From the NCBI RefSeq assembly GCF_002022505.1, contig NZ_CP019781.1, forward strand, positions 1,573,501 through 1,637,500: a DNA stretch of 64,000 nucleotides, in the 5' to 3' direction. The position numbers and the translations under genes are program-made. Positions 1 to 9,924 of this stretch are shown here, one piece after another (position 1 is the stretch's first letter; each line of letters opens with the position of its first letter). The notes below the pieces were generated by a model. That model saw nothing but the letters and a program-made list of their open reading frames with translations. It was not told the origin of the DNA and ran no database searches. This stretch comes from Bartonella sp. WD16.2. Lineage in GTDB: Bacteria > Pseudomonadota > Alphaproteobacteria > Rhizobiales > Rhizobiaceae.

Positions 1-1864
1 AATCACCAAGTTGATCTAGCTTTTTTTTCATTTGTGTTTCTTGATGATCATTTTGCTCTTTAGCTTGATTACTACTTTTTCGATTCTGCAAATGATCAAG
101 TGTCTGCTCAATTTCAGCTAAAAGCTGTTCAGCTGAAGAAGAACCCAATTTGGCCATTTCTTCAATTGAATCCAGCTTTTTGGATAATGAATCTTTAGAA
201 AGTGTAGTCTTACGCTCATTATCATCTTTTGATTTTTTTTCAGGCAAAGTACTAATATAATCATTCACAGCTTGGCGTAAATTTGCCATTAGTCGCTCAA
301 TTTCCTCACTTGAAGTGCCATAGCGCAATGCATCACGCAAAGCAGCCTGTGCTTGTTTTAACCTTTGTTGAGCAGATTCAAACTGATCACCTTCAATACC
401 TAAGGCAATTTGCCATAAATAATGAACTACATCACGCAATTGATCATCTGTTTTTGCAGCAGAAAGCCTTATCCATGCACTCTGCAATGCCAGAAAATGT
501 GTTACATTTTGAAGACCATCTTCCGGGCGCACAAGCAAAGCAGAAAGCATATCAAGTACACGTTCTCGTGCACATGCATCAAGTGCTAATAAACGACGCT
601 GCTCATCCACTGCACGAGCAATAGGGTTAGCAAAAATACGTTGCGGTAACATCATGATAAAAGTTTTACTACGCCCCTGCTGACCAGCCCCATCTTCTGC
701 TACCAAAGTAATTTTAACCTCGCTACCAGCCCATGGATGACCAGATATATCTTGGACTGTGCGCATTTTACCTTTTCCACCACGCGCTAAAAGAAGCTTT
801 ATCTCAGGCGCTTTATAAAGAGGAGAAGCATTTTTGTTCTGATCAAAAAGAGGTTCTATTGCAACAAAAGCCTTTGTTACACCATAATCATCATCCATTT
901 CATAGCGTAACTCTAATGAACCAGCTAAAATCCGCTCTGGTTTTGCAAGCCAATGAATCGTCGGCACTTTATCTTTAATTATATGCAAGTGCCATTGTTG
1001 CTGCCTACGACGCGATGATACAGACAAACGCATTGAACGATCTAAGCGTGTTTCAAAACGAGTCATTGGGTCATTTAAAGTTGTTTGTTCACTTTTCTCA
1101 GTAAGCGCAATTTTGTGTCCACCATCTTCAGATACAGCCTTAACCTTAACACCAGCACCATTAACAACGCGCACAACGACATCACTCCCTTCAGGAACGG
1201 TAAGCTGTGTTGTGTCACCTCGTGTTAAATAAATAGGTGCAATGCCCGTATAAGCAGGTGGTGTTACCCAAGCATCAATGCGTATTGACGATTCATCAAC
1301 CACAGGGCGCAGATCAAACGCGTCTGATAAACGCCCTCCAGACGAGCCAAAAGAAAAACTAAAAGCACACACACATAACAAAATAAATAGTGCTCTAAGA
1401 GCTATAGGGTCATAGGCAGCACTATTAGAGTAAGCAAATCCGATTTGAACATGATGCAATTGTTCTGCCATGCGGCGTTGATGTTCACGCCAAATAACCA
1501 CACTAGAACCATCATTATCTTCAACACATAAACGATCTTTTTGAACACTTAAAGGCTGGTTTTTAAACCCACTTGTCTGTTCAATATAACAATCAACATC
1601 TCTTGCAGTAGGAAAGCGAAAACCAAATAGTAGAAATAAACTTCCTAAAATAACAAAAAGTATGAGCCAAAGAAAAAATAAATGCCACCAATAACTTAAG
1701 AGGCTAAAAACACCAAACCAACTAAGCGAACATAAAAGACTTAACGCTAAAAAAAATGGTAATAGCCGCGGCCATATCTGCTCAAAAAATAAGAAACACC
1801 AAGCAAGAAGGCGCGCAAATAGAAGCCTTATTTTCAGAAAACCTTTGATGTTTTCGTCTTTCAT
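1..1864 (-). CDS. TIGR02302/DUF4175-type membrane protein (partial, C-terminus beyond left edge)
   Basis: The minus-strand frame is open from an ATG at 1864 to the window edge, about 621 codons, so the 3' end is missing. It begins MKDENIKGFLKIRLL. Hydrophobic membrane segments lie near residues 33-56, 57-82 and 154-174, followed by a long soluble part with a V-T-P-P-A-Y-T-G motif near residue 197. The last visible stretch (1-250) is rich in K, E, Q and S and looks coiled-coil. This layout matches the TIGR02302 family of alphaproteobacterial inner-membrane proteins of unknown function, usually over 800 residues. Placement directly downstream of lysA is the usual rhizobial order and suggests cotranscription. 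The family call rests on recognised N-terminal pattern and context; no function is assigned. Confidence 0.8.
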   Translation of the reverse strand, partial: MKDENIKGFLKIRLLFARLLAWCFLFFEQIWPRLLPFFLALSLLCSLSWFGVFSLLSYWWHLFFLWLILFVILGSLFLLFGFRFPTARDVDCYIEQTSGFKNQPLSVQKDRLCVEDNDGSSVVIWREHQRRMAEQLHHVQIGFAYSNSAAYDPIALRALFILLCVCAFSFSFGSSGGRLSDAFDLRPVVDESSIRIDAWVTPPAYTGIAPIYLTRGDTTQLTVPEGSDVVVRVVNGAGVKVKAVSEDGGHKIALTEKSEQTTLNDPMTRFETRLDRSMRLSVSSRRRQQQWHLHIIKDKVPTIHWLAKPERILAGSLELRYEMDDDYGVTKAFVAIEPLFDQNKNASPLYKAPEIKLLLARGGKGKMRTVQDISGHPWAGSEVKITLVAEDGAGQQGRSKTFIMMLPQRIFANPIARAVDEQRRLLALDACARERVLDMLSALLVRPEDGLQNVTHFLALQSAWIRLSAAKTDDQLRDVVHYLWQIALGIEGDQFESAQQRLKQAQAALRDALRYGTSSEEIERLMANLRQAVNDYISTLPEKKSKDDNERKTTLSKDSLSKKLDSIEEMAKLGSSSAEQLLAEIEQTLDHLQNRKSSNQAKEQNDHQETQMKKKLDQLGD

Positions 1865-1977
1865 AGACAATTATTTGTCCTTTTTAATAATAAGCTAAAG
1901 ATCATAAGACCTATAAAAATAATTTGCACCATATAAATCATTCCATAAAAGTTTATTAGAAACAATGTCAAAGACAT

Positions 1978-3252
1978 TTAAAAATTCTCAATCCAATCTG
2001 GAATATGATCAAAACCAATCAATTGTGCATAATCAAGACGTGGACGAATAATAGCATAACGCGTATCTTGAACTAAAACTTCCGGTACCAAAAGCCTGCT
2101 ATTATAAGTATTTGCCATCACCGCACCATAAGCGCCTGCTCCAGTAATTGCCAACAGATCACCCGCCTTTAACACTGGCAAATAACGGTCTAATGCTAAA
2201 TAATCACCAGTTTCACAAACAGGACCAACAATATCTGCATTGATCATCACAGCATTTAATGGTGTTTTCTTCACTGGTATCACATCATGCCAAGCTTCAT
2301 AAAGTGTTGGACGCATAAAATCATTCATCGCAGCATCAACAATAACAAAATTGCGCCTCTTGCCTCTTTTGAAATACACAACAGACGTTACCAACACACC
2401 AGCATTGCCAACAATACCGCGTCCAGGCTCTAAAATTACAGTGATCCCTAAAGGTGCAATATGTTTTTTTACCAGTGCCGCATAATCAAAAGGAGAAGGC
2501 ACTAAACATGATTCACAACCATAAGAAACCCCAAGCCCACCTCCAATATCTAGATAAGTTATGACATAACCATCATTGCGTAAATGGCGCACAAAATCTG
2601 CGGCAATTACAAACGCCTCTTCAAATGGTTTTAAATCACAAATCTGACTGCCAATATGTATAGCCACACCACACACTTCAAGACCAGGCAATTGCGCTGC
2701 CTTTTTATAAGCGTCATACGCCAATACCAGTGGAATACCAAATTTATTTTCAGATTTACCAGTTGTAATTTTCTGATGGGTTTTTGCATCTACATCTGGA
2801 GTAAGGCGCAACGAAATGCGTGCATTTCTTGAAAGTGCAACAGCCCGTGCTGATAATTGTTCAAGCTCTTGCTCTGATTCGACATTAAAACAACAAATAT
2901 CATGTGCAAGGGCAAAATCTATCTCTCTAACCGTTTTACCAACACCAGCATAAACAATACGATGTGCAGGAATACCAACAGCTAAAGCACGTCGTAATTC
3001 ACCTTCTGACACCACATCAGCTCCTGCCCCAACGCGTGCTAAAAGCCTTAAAATAGCCTGATTGGAATTTGCTTTAACCGCATAAGCAATAAGACTAGGT
3101 ATATCATGAAATGCATTTTGGTAGTCTTGAAAATGAGCAATAAGTGCATTGGCTGAATAACAATAAAAAGGTGTTCCCACCTTATCTGCAATTGTAGAAA
3201 GCGAAAGACCTTCAGCATAAAGCACGTCTTGATGATAAGGAAAAAAACGCAT
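1978..3252 (-). CDS. lysA: Diaminopimelate decarboxylase
   Basis: LysA decarboxylates meso-diaminopimelate to lysine, the last step of lysine synthesis, with pyridoxal phosphate in the cytoplasm. The 424-residue protein has the fold-III decarboxylase pattern: PLP lysine K60 in AYAVKAN, HIGSQI near residue 200, the phosphate-binding GGGLGV near 238, EPGRGIVGNAG near 277, and the active-site cysteine in CETGD near 347. Length is normal. It starts with ATG just 8 bp downstream of the stop of lptM (3261), so the two are probably cotranscribed. dapF, which makes the meso-diaminopimelate substrate, is also in the window at 38.4 kb, so the end of the lysine/peptidoglycan precursor pathway appears intact. 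Confidence 0.97.
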   Translation of the reverse strand: MRFFPYHQDVLYAEGLSLSTIADKVGTPFYCYSANALIAHFQDYQNAFHDIPSLIAYAVKANSNQAILRLLARVGAGADVVSEGELRRALAVGIPAHRIVYAGVGKTVREIDFALAHDICCFNVESEQELEQLSARAVALSRNARISLRLTPDVDAKTHQKITTGKSENKFGIPLVLAYDAYKKAAQLPGLEVCGVAIHIGSQICDLKPFEEAFVIAADFVRHLRNDGYVITYLDIGGGLGVSYGCESCLVPSPFDYAALVKKHIAPLGITVILEPGRGIVGNAGVLVTSVVYFKRGKRRNFVIVDAAMNDFMRPTLYEAWHDVIPVKKTPLNAVMINADIVGPVCETGDYLALDRYLPVLKAGDLLAITGAGAYGAVMANTYNSRLLVPEVLVQDTRYAIIRPRLDYAQLIGFDHIPDWIENF

Positions 3253-3260
3253 AAAAACCT

Positions 3261-3440
3261 CTATTGTATCAATCGATCGAGAATAAAAGGTTTATCCGTT
3301 TTTCTTTCAGAACCAAAAGCTCCTTGCGAAGACTTAACCGTTATTGAAGAAGGTAATTCTAGTGCCCCTTTACGCCCACACCCAAGTATAACAACATTAA
3401 AAAAAAGGACAATTATTAAATTCTTTAAAATAGTTCTCAT
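3261..3440 (-). CDS. lptM: Small LptM-like lipoprotein
   Basis: This 59-residue ORF encodes an N-terminal lipoprotein signal (MRTILKNLIIVLFFNVVILGC) with the lipobox cysteine at residue 21, followed at once by GRKGALELP. C-G-x-K-G-x-L-x-x-P is the hallmark of LptM (YifL), which helps mature the LptD/LptE outer-membrane LPS translocon in enterobacteria. I chose the ATG at 3440 because AGGAAAAGGA lies just upstream and the signal peptide begins there; the same frame is open further upstream (to 3545) but that part reads as argH remnant. The position between argH and lysA is the usual rhizobial one. The family match is strong; the role in LPS transport is inferred from enterobacterial homologues. 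Confidence 0.82.
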   Translation of the reverse strand: MRTILKNLIIVLFFNVVILGCGRKGALELPSSITVKSSQGAFGSERKTDKPFILDRLIQ

Positions 3441-3538
3441 ACGTCCTTTTCCTCTTATATCGATATTTTGTTGTACTCTTTTGCCTTTACAATAAAATCT
3501 ACTTATGCACTCACAAGATGCTTTTTCCAATAAGCAAT

Positions 3539-4864
3539 TTAGCAAAATACTTCTGAAAGCGCTGTTCCACCAAAACTTTTACGACCTTCAACTGATTTTT
3601 CAACTGCCAAAACACCAAAAACAGCTGCGCTTATATCTGAATAGATTATTAAAGTTCAGCTAATGATAAATCATTAAGATGACATTTCTTTTTTTCTGCC
3701 AATGCTAAATGCACTCGGTAATATGATTAACCTCACGAAAGGGAAGCCCTAATTCGCATTAAGCCAATCAGTTAAATCTGTTGCTATTGCATAATCAGAG
3801 TCTGCTTCTTGTTTCATGACTGTTTTATTCACCTTCAAAATCACCAATGATGCCTGTCATTGCTGCTAGCCGATAACTCAAAACTCAAAACCCCATCAAA
3901 CACATAAGTTTCATGTTTTTGCATATCTTTTAAATAAGCAAGAGGTGAACCTTTCATCACTGTAAAATCCAATAAATGCACCCAATCAACCGTCTCGATT
4001 TGGCTCATATAAGCTCAGCAGTATCGGGATTTTTTCATTGTAGCATAATATGACCCCGTTGAAAAAACATCTGATAAATAAACTAGAATTGTGCACTCGA
4101 CCACAGGATAATTTCTTCTGCTAAACATGAAAGATGCATTGCGCAAAGCACACCAGCGCTTAAAAATTCCAACGCAAAATCACGATCTGAAACACTATCC
4201 ATTGAATTGCGCATCGATTCATGAAACCTTAGTGCTTGTGCTGTCATAAAACGATCGATTGGAAAGCCCGTTCCCGCTAATGCAGCACCCCCTAGAAGCG
4301 ACTCATGTATTCGCTCAACGCATCACACATACGCGATAAATCCCGACCAAACATCTAAACATAAGCCATCATATAATGATCAAATGTTACTGGCTGGGCA
4401 GTTTGCAAGTGTGTAAAACCTGGCATAAAGGTATCGACATGTTATTCTGCTCGAATGAGTAATTGCTCTATAAGCTGTTTTAATGCTTACGCTATTTTTG
4501 CGTTTCGTCGCGTACCCACAAACGAAAATCAATTACAACTTGATCATTACGCGAACGCGCTGTGTGCAAACGGCCTGCTATAGGACCAATCAATTGGCTC
4601 AACCGCCCCTCAATATTCATTGAATATTTTCAAACTTTCGTGAAAAAGTAAACATGCTTTCTTCAATTTTTTAGAGAATAAGTTTTAAACCATGCACAAT
4701 TTTTCATAATCAGAGTGTGAAATAATTTTCGTTTGTGCTAGCATTGCCACATGAGAAAGTGAACTTTCAATATCTTGCCGATAAAGTTTTTGATCACAAT
4801 CAATGGAAGCGTTAATGTTTTCCATAATCGCAGCAGGACCTTGTGCAAAACAGCTACCCCACAT
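3539..4864 (-). pseudogene. argH: Argininosuccinate lyase pseudogene
   Basis: The minus strand carries clear but broken argininosuccinate lyase sequence. It opens at 4864 with [20 protein letters not shown], close to the family N-terminus, then stops after about 59 codons. Recognisable blocks follow in shifting frames: [14 protein letters not shown] (about 4530-4590), MPGFTHLQTAQPVTF (about 4380-4430), [20 protein letters not shown] (about 4140-4210), and the C-terminal GRKSFGGTALSE (about 3550-3590). Stop codons replace expected residues (for example TAG for a conserved glutamate after MAYV, near 4366), in addition to several frameshifts. An intact ArgH has about 460 codons. Splitting of argininosuccinate to arginine and fumarate by this enzyme is therefore lost here. 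Confidence 0.93.
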
Positions 4865-4923
4865 TTATTGCTCAATCTATTATCTGTCATACCTTAAAAA
4901 GGCCCATTCAAAGGACAAAAATT

Positions 4924-5613
4924 ATGATTTCTCAAATTTTCATCAATTGGAAAGATAAAAAAACACAATACTTCCTCATATCTTTTATCATTGCCTTAAG
5001 TTTATACGCAACAATAAACCATGATCATAAAGCATCTCTCTTTCCTCACTTTATTTCAGTTGCAAAAGCACAAGAAACAAACACCAACAAAATAAAAGCA
5101 GAAAAGATAATAGCGATCAAAAAAGAAGCCAAAGGCTCTTTTAAGCACATCCGATTTGCTGACACATTTTATAATGTAAGCCAATTTTCCTTTAAAGATA
5201 TTCAGGGAAAAGACCATAAATTCTCTGAATTTACTGGAAAACCACTGCTTATTAATTTGTGGGCAATTTGGTGTGCTCCTTGTCGTGTAGAAATGCCAGA
5301 ATTGGCACAATTAAAACACGATATGAAGGGAGAAAATTTTGATGTCATAGCCATTAATATTGATAAAGTCGCTTCTCCTGAAAAAATTCAACAATTTTTA
5401 CGTGAAGTGTATGCTGATAATTTGACCTATTACCGCGACGAAAAAATGAACATTTTTACCGATATCCGCAAACAAGGACTAGCTTTAGGGCTACCCATTA
5501 CACTCCTGGTTGATCAAGATGGTGACCTCATTGCTTCATTTAATGGTATAGCTCCATGGGCCAATAATGATGCTAAAGCACTCATAAAAGCTATCATTAA
5601 AGAAACAAAATAA
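4924..5613 (+). CDS. tlpA: TlpA-family membrane-anchored thiol-disulfide reductase
   Basis: The 229-residue protein has an N-terminal membrane anchor (about residues 16-30) and a periplasmic thioredoxin-like domain with the redox motif WCAPC at 116-120, followed by RVEMPEL and a cis-proline loop GLPITLL near 194. TlpA/ResE-like proteins keep cysteines reduced in the periplasm, often for cytochrome c or oxidase assembly. An upstream in-frame ATG at 4843 exists, but ATG 4924 has AAAGGA about 8 bases ahead and gives the proper anchor, so I use it. The gene is divergent from the dead argH and its 5' leader overlaps the old argH start. Nearby genes do not reveal the substrate. Confidence 0.9.
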   Translation: MISQIFINWKDKKTQYFLISFIIALSLYATINHDHKASLFPHFISVAKAQETNTNKIKAEKIIAIKKEAKGSFKHIRFADTFYNVSQFSFKDIQGKDHKFSEFTGKPLLINLWAIWCAPCRVEMPELAQLKHDMKGENFDVIAINIDKVASPEKIQQFLREVYADNLTYYRDEKMNIFTDIRKQGLALGLPITLLVDQDGDLIASFNGIAPWANNDAKALIKAIIKETK

Positions 5614-6120
5614 CGCTTTTAATGACCACAAATAACGACACCTCACAAAACGACTCCAAGGCAGAAATAATCTTTGATAACAAAAAGAGTAAAATCCATT
5701 TGCAAATTGCCTCATCTCTATAAACCTCCTATCAGAATACCTATCATTAAAGTTTAGTCGATTGAGCTTGCTAAATAAAAACATGCACTACTGGTGTAAA
5801 GTAAACTTCACTGTGCTATTCCCATCCGCATTATCCACCCAAGAGCTGTGATTTGTTTTCAAAATACATCTCTCCCCTCATACCTATAATTTGCATTCCA
5901 AACCTTGTACCGTTAACCCCTATAGAAACAATCCTTTTTTTTAAATTAAGTGTTTCATTGAGAAAAAACAAAAGAAAGCCATAATATATATTTGAAACTG
6001 ATAATGGCACATAATACGATTAACTTTGGCTTTAAGCACAAGCATCCTTATCAATCACTAAACAGCAATAGTAGAATGCACACCCTTTTATTCTTTAATT
6101 GCCTTAAATAAAAAATCTTT
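5614..6120. other. Non-coding gap downstream of tlpA
   Basis: About 500 bp between the convergent ends of tlpA and yihY. I see no open frame with codon structure, no tRNA and no clear hairpin followed by a T-run. Short reading frames on either strand match nothing I recognise. It may be the residue of a lost gene. Confidence 0.5.
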
Positions 6121-6975
6121 TTATGGATCTGAATGTTGTAAACGAGTACGATAAAACATAATTGCTGCGTTTATTTCACCTCCCAAAATAAAAATCGCAC
6201 TCAACATATAAAGAAAAATAATAGCAATCATAATAGATGCTAACCCGGCATAAGTGGATGCATAATTAAACATTGTTAAATAATGTGCAAAAGTAATTGA
6301 TGCTGCACACCACAAAAACAGCGTTACTATAATTCCTGGTAAAATATCTATCAATTTCCTCCGCTTTGCTGGCAGCCATTTATGAACAATCAAAAGACTG
6401 ATAAATAAAACAACCACCGCAATTGTGTAACGCCATAAACGAATAACACCAATATATTCAACAATAAAAGGAAAATGATTTCGTGTAATTTTTATCAGCA
6501 AAGGTGCTAAAACTAATAAAAAGCTGATAACACTAATACCGATTGTCCCAATGATCACAAAAAACAAACTTTGAAAACGACAAAAAAACAAACTTCGCTG
6601 ATCAACAACACGATAAGCCTTATTTAAGGCAGCACGTAAAGCTTCTACCCCATTTGAAGCAAAATAAGCTGCCCCAACAAAAGAAAGTGTTAATACGCCT
6701 TTTCGCTGTGTTACCAAAACATTAACGATTTCTTTAGAAAAAGGTTCTGCAATTGCATCTGGCAATAAATGCATAAGCGCTTCAATTTTTTGCGGTGTAT
6801 ACGCAAAATCCCAAAAAAAACTGGCCAGAGACGCTCCAAAAATACAAAAAGGAAAAAATGCTAAAAGCCCTGAGAGTACGATATGACTTGCAAAAGCACT
6901 GCCATCATCACGTACATAATGACTTATTGCATTAATGAGAATACAATAACCATAGTATAACATATTTCTTATCAA
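6121..6975 (-). CDS. YihY/BrkB family inner-membrane protein
   Basis: A 284-residue polytopic protein with about six hydrophobic segments (near residues 30-50, 90-115, 135-162, 180-200, 212-232 and 242-268). The early pattern AFASHIVLSGLLAFFPFCIFG and the later GAAYFASNGVEALRAALNKAYRV are typical of the YihY/BrkB (UPF0761, formerly called ribonuclease BN) family. The RNase BN label is now considered a misassignment, and family members are thought to be membrane proteins of unclear, possibly transport-related, role. The gene stands alone on the minus strand with long gaps on both sides. The family call is firm; no specific function is claimed. Confidence 0.9.
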   Translation of the reverse strand: MIRNMLYYGYCILINAISHYVRDDGSAFASHIVLSGLLAFFPFCIFGASLASFFWDFAYTPQKIEALMHLLPDAIAEPFSKEIVNVLVTQRKGVLTLSFVGAAYFASNGVEALRAALNKAYRVVDQRSLFFCRFQSLFFVIIGTIGISVISFLLVLAPLLIKITRNHFPFIVEYIGVIRLWRYTIAVVVLFISLLIVHKWLPAKRRKLIDILPGIIVTLFLWCAASITFAHYLTMFNYASTYAGLASIMIAIIFLYMLSAIFILGGEINAAIMFYRTRLQHSDP

Positions 6976-7497
6976 ATCTTCATACTCTTTGATGACTTTT
7001 CCCTTTTAAGTCTCTTTAAAACTTTATAAAAATGGTTACCTCATAAATGAAAGTTGTTCTCGTATAAAAACAGATACATTTTTAAAGATAACAATTATAG
7101 ATAGCCAAATTTTAAAAAAACTATACTAAAATTGACAATGATAAATTAATAAATTTCACCGACATCTCAAATTGTTAAGATTACTGCTTAACTTCCATGT
7201 TATCATTGATAAAGAAGTACTTCTTCATATACCGTACCCCGAAATATTAAGTAACCTTGTATTTTATACTTAAATCATGTTTTACAATGACCTTTTTAAT
7301 CTTGATGCAAATTTGGTAATTACTCAAAACAAACAATGCTTGCTAGTTTTACACGTAATACTATAATCTCATGATTAAAAACCTTTATGAATTATCGTTC
7401 TTTGTCTTTTGACAAAAAGATCACCATAAAGGAAAAACATATCTCATAAATTTACCAAGTCATAAAAACTCTTCAATACCGATATGGAGCCAATATT
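6976..7497. other. Non-coding gap between holA and yihY
   Basis: About 520 bp, very AT-rich, downstream of holA and upstream of yihY. It contains a short inverted repeat TTTGTC/GACAAA near 7402-7417 and a pair of arms CCTTTATG/CATAAAGG at about 7382-7389 and 7425-7432, either of which could help end holA transcription. I recognise no gene or RNA here. Confidence 0.4.
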
Positions 7498-8541
7498 TTA
7501 AGAAGAAATGCGTTTTCGCACACTAACTGCCAATCCTAACAAAACTTGATGAACAATAGCTGCATCCAAAAATGGATTTTTACGGCTATCTAAAACAGCA
7601 CACTGAATTTTTTCCATAGCATAAGCAATTTGTTCCAACCCCCAATATTTTAGGGCTTTTTCAACTATTTTTTCTCTACGAAAAAAAATCGGCGGCCGTG
7701 CTTGAGATATGACTGCAAAAGGAGCTTTCCCTTCAACTTCCACCTGATAGCGCAACAGCTGTAATTGTTGAAAATGCCTCTGCGCTGTACTCAAAACAAA
7801 AAAAAGTGTATTTTGCATAGTCGCATATCGATTAAAATGCGTTTCAAAACCCGCCACATCTCCCAGTAAAATAGCATCAATAACATCATCTTGAGAAAGA
7901 GCACCAGCCTCACTTACCACAGCCTTCACATCCTCAAGAGTAATTTGATCTTTCTTTAGAGCATAAAGACAAAGCTTTTCCAATTCACCACGCGAAACAA
8001 GACGGTCCGCCCCCAAACTTTCGTATAACCACTTGCGCGCCTCCAAAGAAAGAGTCATTTTAAAATTATTCAAAACCTCATCAATCACTCTATCAAGAGA
8101 ACGGATATCATCCGTATAACAGGGTAAAGCCAGAGCTGTTGATGCCGTTTCAACAATATTACGCAACCCCACACCCTTTTTCAGATCCCCTGCTTCAATT
8201 AAAATGAAACATGCTTTTGGTGGTTCTTTAATTAAAAGCTTAAGAGCCGCAAGAAAACCTTTTTGATTTGCACCATTGGATATCCATATCAAACGATCAC
8301 TGCCAAAAAGTGATAAAGTGTGTGCTTCATCCTGCAATCGTACGGGATCTTTATCAATCTCAGATGCATTGAGACGAATCGTAGAAAAAGGATCTTCTAT
8401 TGCTACTTGCGTCAGCTTAGCAAAACGCTGTGCACGTTCACAAACAAGACCACGATCAGGACCGTAAATTAAAACAATAGGAAAAGAACGCGAAAAATGC
8501 GTTAGAAAATGGTCAACTTCATGCGCTTTTTTTATAGCCAA
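7498..8541 (-). CDS. holA: DNA polymerase III delta subunit
   Basis: HolA is the clamp-loader subunit that opens the beta clamp ring during replication. The 347-residue length is typical. The N-terminal MAIKKAHEVDHFL is followed by IVLIYGPDRGLVCERA near residue 22, the delta equivalent of the inactive P-loop region, then LIWISNGAN near 85 and C-terminal AQRHFQQLQLLRYQVE. In many Rhizobiales holA lies beside parB, followed by lptE and leuS; here it is about 35 kb from parB, and in place of lptE/leuS there is remnant DNA and a tRNA. The gene itself looks intact. Confidence 0.92.
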   Translation of the reverse strand: MAIKKAHEVDHFLTHFSRSFPIVLIYGPDRGLVCERAQRFAKLTQVAIEDPFSTIRLNASEIDKDPVRLQDEAHTLSLFGSDRLIWISNGANQKGFLAALKLLIKEPPKACFILIEAGDLKKGVGLRNIVETASTALALPCYTDDIRSLDRVIDEVLNNFKMTLSLEARKWLYESLGADRLVSRGELEKLCLYALKKDQITLEDVKAVVSEAGALSQDDVIDAILLGDVAGFETHFNRYATMQNTLFFVLSTAQRHFQQLQLLRYQVEVEGKAPFAVISQARPPIFFRREKIVEKALKYWGLEQIAYAMEKIQCAVLDSRKNPFLDAAIVHQVLLGLAVSVRKRISS

Positions 8542-8644
8542 AATATCAATCCATTATAGTGTATCATTTCAAAAACTTTACCGTAAACTTTTTTAAAGCA
8601 TGCCAATCATGCCAAAAATCCTAACATGCAGTTTACATTGCTTT

Positions 8645-9120
8645 TTAGTGCATGTCCAAAATCATTGTCCCACCAGACATTATATCTATACACTGATCTC
8701 TTACATTCAAAACTTGATATATAGAATGCATCATTATAATTGTGATTAATTTATTCTCTTTAATAATTTTTTCAGCTAAATGTATTACAAAACCAAATAG
8801 TTACTAGATCTAATTACTATTGCTTACTCAATAAACTATCCATACAATTATGAAAATACTCTGGAAACTCAAAACCTCATTGAGTACCTCTATTATTTGG
8901 CAAAAACTGCCGATTTTTATGATTTAAAATCGGATAAAACTTCAATGCTTTCCAAAGAATCACAAATATCAATTTTTTTCAATCGTCAAAAAACAACCAT
9001 GACCAGCTAACCCAATTTGGAAAAATACAAACAACGCTACTAATTTTCTCATTTATTGATAGACAAAAGAATGTTTTGCTTAAACTCATAATCACTCAAC
9101 CCTTCCACGAGAAAAATGTT
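8645..9120 (-). pseudogene. Remnant of an ABC-transporter ATPase
   Basis: The minus strand at 8645-8782 reads HLAEKIIKENKLITIIMM, then HSIYQVLNVRDQCIDIMSGG and TMILDMH before a stop. This is the C-terminal H-loop region of an ABC ATPase: compare the family pattern T-I-M-V-T-H-S-M-x-Q-A-L-x-x-G-D-R-T-I-M-x-x-G-x-I-I-L-D. Further upstream (to about 9120), fragments such as LSKTFF and SINEKISSVV resemble the start of the same protein, but with stops and shifts, and I cannot find an intact Walker A or signature motif. The closest type seems to be the COG1101 ATPases paired with TrpX/ABC sugar-like permeases. The C-terminal part is clear; the upstream limit is approximate. Confidence 0.6.
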
Positions 9121-9301
9121 TTCGTTAAAATATAAAGTAAAGTCAATTATCTAGCACTACTCGAATCACTAGTTGAATAATACTTTTTTAACCTTGAAAA
9201 ATAAATTTCACTAACATGAAAATAAATTTCACTGAAACGTTATTTTTTTGTTGCAATTCAGACAAGGCTACGCCATACAAAAAGCGTTTGAGAATGTGTG
9301 A

Positions 9302-9376
9302 GCGGGTGTAGCTCAGGGGTAGAGCACAACCTTGCCAAGGTTGGGGTCGTGGGTTCGAATCCCATCGCCCGCTCCA
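9302..9376 (+). tRNA. tRNA-Gly (anticodon GCC)
   Basis: A full cloverleaf: acceptor GCGGGTG pairs with CGCCCGC, D-arm GCTCAGGGGTAGAGC, anticodon stem CAACC/GGTTG around the loop TTGCCAA (anticodon GCC), T-arm GTGGGTTCGAATCCCAT, and an encoded CCA at 9374-9376. It stands alone, not in a tRNA cluster. Confidence 0.97.
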
Positions 9377-9924
9377 ATAAAATATATTTTACTTCTACTG
9401 AAATTCACTTTGTAATGCAAAGTAATGCAAAACACCTCTCCAAGTGATTTCTTATTTTTTGAGAATTGTTTCTTGATTTAAATATTTATAAAAATAATTA
9501 AGTAAATTTGATAATTAAGCAAAACACTTTATAATGATTTATATTATCCGGACATTTTAAGCTATATTTACTTAAATTATTGTATCAAATCAAATCTAAT
9601 TCGATCGGTTATAAAAGGGGTACCGTCTGCGTAAAAAACATAAGACTATCTTACGCATTTAATGTAGTCACAACTAACTACCACATTTAATTTAGGTTTT
9701 TATTTTTAATAAAAACTCTAAATTTCTTTGGATTCCAATCTGATAAAAGATCAAGATCAACTAATAGATAAAACTTATTGAGAAAAGTCTGCTTCTAATA
9801 ACGTGTGATATTATTAGCCTCTTGCTTTATAGTTTAAAATACCTAAAAATTAAGTATATCATAATGACGATATTTTCCACACATAGAGTGTTACAACTAA
9901 AGTCTCAGTAAATATAAATAAAAT
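9377..9924. other. Non-coding gap between tRNA-Gly and plsC
   Basis: About 550 bp of AT-rich sequence. No open frame of note and no repeat array. I see no integrase or attachment-site duplication of the tRNA 3' end. It must contain the plsC promoter, but I cannot pick the site with confidence. Confidence 0.4.

Noticed and set aside
283-978. Two plus-strand frames rich in histidine and glutamine
   Set aside because: They are antisense to the TIGR02302 gene, whose minus-strand frame is open across the whole stretch; composition reflects its codons read backwards.
5536-5784. 82-codon minus-strand frame overlapping the tlpA end
   Set aside because: It is antisense to TlpA codons for part of its length, with no known family and no ribosome site.
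9302-9924. tRNA-Gly as an integration site for a genomic island
   Set aside because: No integrase gene follows and I see no repeated copy of the tRNA 3' end downstream.
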